A stretch of 45,134 bases of DNA from Nannocystaceae bacterium. GTDB lineage: Bacteria; Myxococcota_A; Polyangia; Nannocystales; Nannocystaceae. The notes under the pieces were generated by a model. It did no database searches, had not been told where the DNA came from, and worked only from the letters and a program-made list of their open reading frames with translations. The stretch is taken from NCBI GenBank assembly GCA_019694555.1, contig JAIBBS010000053.1:1-45134 (forward strand), in the 5' to 3' direction. The translations under genes were made by a program, and so were the position numbers. This document shows positions 40,681-45,134 of the stretch, piece by piece (the stretch's first letter is position 1; each line of letters begins with the position of its first letter).

Positions 40681-41919
40681 CTACGCCAGGATCTCCGCGA
40701 TCGGATCCGCGGGCTCGAAGGTCGTGATCGGACGACCGCTGGGGGCCATGCGGACCTCGTCGGCATCGATGCCCAGGCACTGCGCGAGGGTGCGGAACAC
40801 CGACTCGATCGCGATCGGGCGCTCCGCAATGTTGCGGCCGTCGGCATCGGTCTCGCCCACGACCGCCGCGCGCAGGCCCGCGCCGGCGAGCACGACGTTG
40901 GCGCACTGCGGGTGGTGGTCGCGACCCTCGCGGCCGTTGATCACGGGCGTGCGCCCGAAGTCACCCATGCACACCACCAACGTCTGCTGCAGGCGACCGC
41001 TGGCGGCGAGATCGTCGAGCAACGCCGACATGCCGGTGTCGAGCTCGCGCCCGAGCGCGTCGGTGCGGGAAAAGCCGTCCTCGTGCGTGTCCCAGCCGCC
41101 GAGCCCGACCTCGACGAAGGGCACGTCGGCGTCGAGCAGTCGCCGCGCGAGCAGGCAGCCGCTGCCGAAGCGTCCGTCGCCGTAGCGCGCGCGCGTGCCC
41201 GCGGGCTCGCTCGACAGATCGAACGCGCGCTTGTCCGGCGCGGCCGCGAGCGCGCGCGCGCGGGCCATGACCTCGCCGTGCGCGTCGACCAGCTCGTGCG
41301 CGCGGCCCTGCGCGAACTGCTGCTGCAGCGTCGCGAGCATGTCGGCGCGCGCGGCACTGCGGCGCGCGTCGACGCCCGCGGGCGCCTGCAGGTTGCGGAT
41401 CGGTCGCCCGGGATCGCGGATCGGCAGCGCGGCGTGGCGCGGGCCCAGCAGGCCCGGGCCCGGCACCGGTGGGCCGATGGTGACGGCGCCGACCAGCGGC
41501 GCGTCGGGGTGCAGCGCGCTGACCAGCGCGCCCAGGCTCGGGTGCGCCACGCCACCTTGGGGCGCATGGCCGGTGTGCATGAGGTAGCGCGCGCGGTCGT
41601 GGTTGCCCTCCTTCGAGGTCACCGTGCGCAAGAGCGTCAAGCGATCGGCGCGCGCGGCCAGCTGCGGCAGCGCGGCGGCGAAGCGCAGGCCCGGCACGCG
41701 GGTGTCGATCGCGGTGGTGGGTCCGCCGGTGCTGCGGCCGGGCTTGGGGTCGAAGGTCTCGAACTGGCTCGCGCCGCCGTGCAGGTACAACAGCACGCAC
41801 GCCAGCGCCGGCGGGGCCGCGACCGCGGTGGGGGTGCTGGCGCCGGCGCTGCCGCCGATCGAAGCGAGCGCGGCCGCGCCCAGGCCAGTGCGGAGAAAGC
41901 TGCGACGGGTGACGGTCAT
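40681..41919 (-). CDS. DUF1501 family protein, Tat-exported
   Basis: 412 residues. The twin-arginine signal TRRSFLRTG at residues 4-12 is followed by a hydrophobic stretch and AGAS. The family is related to alkaline phosphatase/sulfatase folds: LLYLHGGASQFETFDPKP near the N-terminus, then VPFVEVGLGGWDTHEDGF, VVCMGDFGRTPVINGREGRDHHPQC, and a C-terminal IAERPIAIESVFRTLAQCLGID. DUF1501 genes usually pair with a DUF1549/DUF1553 gene, as here, where the partner ends 10 bp upstream. A good ribosome binding site (TAGGAG, 7 nt spacing) precedes ATG 41919. The substrate is not known. Confidence 0.93.
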   Translation of the reverse strand: MTVTRRSFLRTGLGAAALASIGGSAGASTPTAVAAPPALACVLLYLHGGASQFETFDPKPGRSTGGPTTAIDTRVPGLRFAAALPQLAARADRLTLLRTVTSKEGNHDRARYLMHTGHAPQGGVAHPSLGALVSALHPDAPLVGAVTIGPPVPGPGLLGPRHAALPIRDPGRPIRNLQAPAGVDARRSAARADMLATLQQQFAQGRAHELVDAHGEVMARARALAAAPDKRAFDLSSEPAGTRARYGDGRFGSGCLLARRLLDADVPFVEVGLGGWDTHEDGFSRTDALGRELDTGMSALLDDLAASGRLQQTLVVCMGDFGRTPVINGREGRDHHPQCANVVLAGAGLRAAVVGETDADGRNIAERPIAIESVFRTLAQCLGIDADEVRMAPSGRPITTFEPADPIAEILA

Positions 41920-41929
41920 GGGCGGGCTC

Positions 41930-43513
41930 CTAATGGTTGGTGGTGAACTCGCTCGAGCACAGCATCGCGTGGACCAGGTCCTCCCACGACGCCGCGTCGT
42001 CCCGTTGCACGGTCGCGCGCGCGGCGGTGCGCTCGCGATCGGCGGGGCTGCGCGCGAACAGCTGCCACCACAGCGCGTCGATGCGCGCGTCGGGGTCGTC
42101 GTGGGCGCGCAGCACCCGTGCCAGCACGGTGTCGCCGCGGGCCGAGGCCGCGCGCGCGACCAGCTCGCCGTGCTGCCACAGCAGCGCCTGCGGCAGGTTG
42201 GGGCCCTCGTCGACCTCCATGCCCTCGTCGTCGTCGAACACGAAGCGGAACTCGCGGAGGTCGCGACGACGCACGCCCGGTGGCAGCGACGCGGGATCGT
42301 CGGGATCGACACCGGCCGCGACCGCCAGCGATCGCAGCAGCGCGTGGTCGGGCAGCGGTCGCACGGCGGCCTGTGCGAACGCGGCCACGCGGGCCTCGGC
42401 GCCGTCGTCGGCGGTGCCGCTGGCGCGGTAGGCCGGTGACAGCACGATCGCGCGCAGCAGCGCGTCGAGATCGAACTCGCCGGCGATCAGGGTGTCGGCG
42501 AGCGCGTCGAGCAGCGGCGGCACCGCGCCGTCGATCGGCAGGCCGTCGACCGGCTCGACCACGCCGCGGCCCATCAGCTGCGCGAAGCTGCGGTTCGCGA
42601 TCGCCCGCGCGAAGCGGCGATCGGCGACGATGGCCTCGGCCAGGGCCTCGCGACGGTTGCCGCGCTCGTCGGTGGCGGTGCCGAAGTACGACGGCATCAC
42701 GATCTCGCCCGAGGGGCGATCGGGTGGATCGCTGGCGGTGGGCAGGCGGCCCTGACCGCGGCGGTTCTCGACCACGCGCAGCCGCGTCGACGCGCCGCGC
42801 TCGAGCGGGCGGATCGACAGCCGCGCGAAGTGGGCTGCGAAGGCGTGGAACTCGCGCTGGCTGTAGTTCGCGTCGGGGTGATCGTGGCACTGCGCGCACT
42901 GGATCTGCGTGCCCAGGAACACCCGCGCGGTCTCGCCGGCGACCGCGGCGCTGCGGCGACGCCGGCCGTGCGCGAGCAGGAAGCCCGCGGGGCCGTCGGC
43001 CTCGACCTCGCCGGTGACCGCGAGCAGATCGCGGGTGGTCTGGTCGAAGCCGCGGTCGTCGGCGAACTGTGCCGCGAGCCAGTCGTGGGTGCCGCGCTCG
43101 ACCGCCGGCGGCAGCTTGAGCGCGCGCGCCAGCAACACGTCGGTCCACAGCTGTGCGAGGTGATCGGCGTGCTCGGGCGCGGCGAGCATGCGATCGATCG
43201 CCTGCTGGTAGCGCGTGGATGCCGGTGCGGCCGCGAACGCGTCGAGCTCGGCGGCGGTCGGGATCCGGCCGAGCAGATCCAGGCTCGCGCGGCGCAGCAG
43301 CAGCGCGTCGTCGGCCGCGGCCAGCGCCTGCTGGTGCTGGGCCCCGGCGTGCTGCGCGAGCGCGTCGTGCAGGGGCGACATCGCGACCACGGTCGCCGGC
43401 GCCTCGGTGTGTCCCCGCGCCGGCTCGCGATCGCGCGCGGTGCCGCAGGCGCCCAGCAGCGCCAGCGACAACATCCAGACCTGCGAGCGATCGCGACGGC
43501 GTCGGCTGTCCAC
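41930..43513 (-). CDS. DUF1549/DUF1553 family protein with CxxCH motif, probable lipoprotein
   Basis: 527 residues, GTG start. The signal peptide ends in MLSLALLGAC (Cys about residue 23). The N-terminal DUF1549 region includes ALLLRRASLDLLGRIPTAAEL and HADHLAQLWTDVLLARAL; QIQCAQCHDHPDANYSQREFH holds a CxxCH motif that can bind c-type heme. The C-terminal DUF1553 region has REALAEAIVADRRFARAIANRSFAQLMGRGVVEPVD and FDLDALLRAIVLSPAYR. The pair with DUF1501 is common in Planctomycetes and some Myxococcota; function is not known. It is the first gene of the pair. A GCGG-TTTA-CCGC dyad lies in the divergent spacer at 43562-43573. Confidence 0.92.
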   Translation of the reverse strand: MDSRRRRDRSQVWMLSLALLGACGTARDREPARGHTEAPATVVAMSPLHDALAQHAGAQHQQALAAADDALLLRRASLDLLGRIPTAAELDAFAAAPASTRYQQAIDRMLAAPEHADHLAQLWTDVLLARALKLPPAVERGTHDWLAAQFADDRGFDQTTRDLLAVTGEVEADGPAGFLLAHGRRRRSAAVAGETARVFLGTQIQCAQCHDHPDANYSQREFHAFAAHFARLSIRPLERGASTRLRVVENRRGQGRLPTASDPPDRPSGEIVMPSYFGTATDERGNRREALAEAIVADRRFARAIANRSFAQLMGRGVVEPVDGLPIDGAVPPLLDALADTLIAGEFDLDALLRAIVLSPAYRASGTADDGAEARVAAFAQAAVRPLPDHALLRSLAVAAGVDPDDPASLPPGVRRRDLREFRFVFDDDEGMEVDEGPNLPQALLWQHGELVARAASARGDTVLARVLRAHDDPDARIDALWWQLFARSPADRERTAARATVQRDDAASWEDLVHAMLCSSEFTTNH

Positions 43514-43583
43514 GAGTGGCAGCGTGTCATGGGCCCGCGGTGGCCGCCGCCGCCTTCACCTGCGGTTTACCGCTGGTTCTTGT

Positions 43584-43589
43584 TAGACT
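43584..43589 (+). promoter_or_regulatory. -10-like box TAGACT for VWA lipoprotein
   Basis: TAGACT ends 3 nt before GTG 43593 and 15 nt before ATG 43605. The dyad GCGG-TTTA-CCGC (43562-43573) ends 10 nt upstream. Confidence 0.4.
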
Positions 43590-43604
43590 GCCGTGTCCGC
43601 GCCC

Positions 43605-44621
43605 ATGGCCTGCACGCGTCCCGCCGTCCTCGTCGCCTCGCTGTTGCCGGCATGCACCGTCGAGACGCGCGGCGATCCGGCCGGCAGCGCCTCGGTCTCG
43701 GTCTCGAGCACGGTCGCGGGTGACAGCGGCGACTCGGCCGGCAGCAGCAGCGGCGGCAGCGAAGGCAGCACCGCCGGCAGCGCGGACGGATCGGGCGACA
43801 CCGACAAGCTCGATCTCGGTGCCATGGCCGGCGGCTGCGCGTACATCGACCTGCTGTTCGTCATCGACAACTCGCAGTCGATGCAGACCTACCAGCAGGC
43901 GCTGGCCGACAACTTTCCCGCGTTCGTCGACGCGATGTTCGCCGCGATCCCGCCGGGCATCGGCATCCACGTCGGCATCACCACCACCGACTTCGACGAC
44001 GCCTGCGGTGCGGCCGAGGCCACCGCGAACTGCCAGAGCACCGCCACGGTCGACGAGGTGCTCATGCACTACCGCACGCCCGACATGGGCGACGACGGCG
44101 GCAACGGCACCCAGGGCAAGCTGTTCGAGTTCGGCGGCAAGCGCTACTTCGAGATCGGATCCGACGACGATCCGGCCCCGCTCGCGCAGTGGTTCGCCGA
44201 CGCGGCCACTGCCGCGGGCGAGGACGGCTGTTCCTTCGAGATGCCGGTCGCGGCCTCGGGCTTCGTCGCGGCGCCCGACAACGGCGCGACCAACGACGGC
44301 TTCCTGCGCGACGAGGGCGCGCTGCTGGTGGTGTTCTTCCTGACCGACGAGCCCGACAAGTCGCCCGAGTCCAAGGATCTCTACGCGCAGATGTTGATCG
44401 ACGCCAAGGCCGGCTGCGGCGGCGCCGACTGCATCTTCGTCAGCGGTCTGGTGCCCAGCTGCATCACCGACGTGAACCAGAAGCTGTGGCAGTTCATGAA
44501 GATCTTCGCCGACACGCCGTTTTACGGCGACATCGGCGACGTCGCGCACTACGACGATCTCGTGGGCACCGTGCTGGCGGATGCGGTCGCGCAGGCGTGC
44601 GCGAACATCCCCGTGGGTTGA
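43605..44621 (+). CDS. VWA-like lipoprotein
   Basis: 338 residues from ATG 43605 (GTG 43593 possible). A signal peptide ends in VASLLPAC (Cys17). A Ser/Gly/Asp linker of about 50 residues leads to a von Willebrand A-like domain: CAYIDLLFVIDNSQSMQTY with a DxSxS MIDAS motif, then GIGIHVGITTTDFDD and LLVVFFLTDEPDKSPES. The domain also carries several Cys that could form disulfides (CGGADCIFVSGL; SCITD). VWA domains bind metal and a protein partner; similar lipoproteins with DNSxSM and TDExD are common in myxobacteria. The target is unknown. Confidence 0.9.
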   Translation: MACTRPAVLVASLLPACTVETRGDPAGSASVSVSSTVAGDSGDSAGSSSGGSEGSTAGSADGSGDTDKLDLGAMAGGCAYIDLLFVIDNSQSMQTYQQALADNFPAFVDAMFAAIPPGIGIHVGITTTDFDDACGAAEATANCQSTATVDEVLMHYRTPDMGDDGGNGTQGKLFEFGGKRYFEIGSDDDPAPLAQWFADAATAAGEDGCSFEMPVAASGFVAAPDNGATNDGFLRDEGALLVVFFLTDEPDKSPESKDLYAQMLIDAKAGCGGADCIFVSGLVPSCITDVNQKLWQFMKIFADTPFYGDIGDVAHYDDLVGTVLADAVAQACANIPVG

Positions 44622-44639
44622 GTCGCGACGCGACCGCGA

Positions 44640-45134
44640 TCAGCCGGCGCCGAGCAGCTCGACGATCGCGCGATCGAGTGCGGCCCAGCTCGGGCCCGCG
44701 GCGCCGATCCAGTGCACGCGGCCGTCGGGTCGCGCGAGCACGACCGTGGGCGCCGCGACGATCGCCGGCGACCACGGCGCGGTGCCGCTGCCGGCCACGA
44801 TCGGCGTCGCGAGCCGCCGCCGCTGCACCAAGCTGCGCACCGCCGCGTCGTCGAGCGCGGGCACCGGGCCGGCGCGGCTGCCATCGAAGGCCGCCAGCAC
44901 GATCGCCGCGTGCAGGCCGTTGTCCTGGTACAGCCGCGCGATCGCGTCGAGATCCTGCAGCGACTCGTCGCGCTGCGCCGCCTCGAGCGTGGTCACGATC
45001 CACAGGTTGGCCTTGGACTGCGGCGGCGTCTCGACGCGTGCGAGCGCGGGCATGACGTCGCCGGCCGCCAGCGCCGGCACGGCTGCGGCGTGCGGCTGCG
45101 GTGCCGGCTGCGTCGGCGCCGGCGGCACGGTCGC
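44640..45134 (-). CDS. Thioredoxin-like protein, partial (cut by window end)
   Basis: At least 160 residues on the minus strand; the gene's 5' end is probably outside the window, although a GTG at 45128 is possible. The visible part has a Pro/Ala-rich beginning, then NLWIVTTLEAAQRDESLQDLDAI, LYQDNGLHAAIVLAAFDG, RRRLATPIVAGSGTAPW, and IVAAPTVVLARPDGRVHWIGAAG, which follow the strand-helix order and the cis-Pro (AAPTVVL) of TlpA-like folds. No CxxC pair is visible in the part seen, so a redox role is unsupported. It is convergent with the VWA gene, 18 bp apart. Confidence 0.65.
   Translation of the reverse strand, partial: ATVPPAPTQPAPQPHAAAVPALAAGDVMPALARVETPPQSKANLWIVTTLEAAQRDESLQDLDAIARLYQDNGLHAAIVLAAFDGSRAGPVPALDDAAVRSLVQRRRLATPIVAGSGTAPWSPAIVAAPTVVLARPDGRVHWIGAAGPSWAALDRAIVELLGAG

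Overview
The window is about 45.1 kb of very GC-rich DNA with dense, short-gapped genes on both strands. It looks like a chromosomal segment of a myxobacterium (Myxococcota), most probably of the Nannocystis/Enhygromyxa/Plesiocystis group. Several things point there: many lipoproteins with Ser/Gly/Asp-rich linkers, a zinc carboxypeptidase with a MYXO-CTERM-like tail, DUF4388 and DUF1501/DUF1549 proteins, an EGF/LDLa-like lipoprotein, and above all an oxidosqualene cyclase (sterol synthesis), a known trait of that group. No rRNA, tRNA, CRISPR array, insertion sequence or prophage was recognised.

Layout. 0.2-7.1 kb: S46 dipeptidyl peptidase, NeuB-like synthase without a SAF domain, DUF4388/TPR protein, and a GlmU-like uridylyltransferase without its acetyltransferase half. 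7.2-11.4 kb: a single-domain response regulator divergent from an Omp85-like protein, DUF4390 and NtrY-like kinase operon. 11.4-16.0 kb: alpha/beta hydrolase coupled to a protein N-terminal glutamine amidohydrolase (NTAQ1 type), then leftward enoyl-CoA hydratase, tsaB and a three-PDZ rseP. 16.1-21.7 kb: a MXAN_5187-C-like protein, an IPT/PA14 lipoprotein, a lipoprotein coupled to bioA, and an EGF/LDLa lipoprotein. 21.9-28.0 kb: a tightly packed five-gene signalling cluster (winged-helix protein, small helical protein, AAA+ activator with an aberrant receiver, TPR sensor kinase, second aberrant receiver). 28.0-29.6 kb: thioesterase, tiny Lys-rich lipoprotein, MutH-like nuclease. 29.6-30.2 kb: a gene-poor, A-rich, highly structured block with nine RCCAAG motifs, the best candidate for a new noncoding RNA. 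30.2-34.7 kb: argC-argB-M20 peptidase-CorC-like operon. 34.9-38.2 kb: lipoprotein methyltransferase, oxidosqualene cyclase and GST in one leftward operon. 38.3-45.1 kb: YIP1-like membrane protein, M14 carboxypeptidase, DUF1501 and DUF1549/1553 pair, VWA lipoprotein, and a thioredoxin-like protein cut by the window end.

Two themes recur. First, many transcription units carry a TANNCT/TAGCAT hexamer only 6-11 nt upstream of the start codon, which places the predicted transcription start at or within a few nt of the start codon; leaderless or near-leaderless mRNAs look common. Second, operon genes are linked by ATGA/GTGA overlaps, while convergent spacers hold GC hairpins, two of which are copies of one element. 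All functions are read from motifs and general family knowledge; no database search was run.
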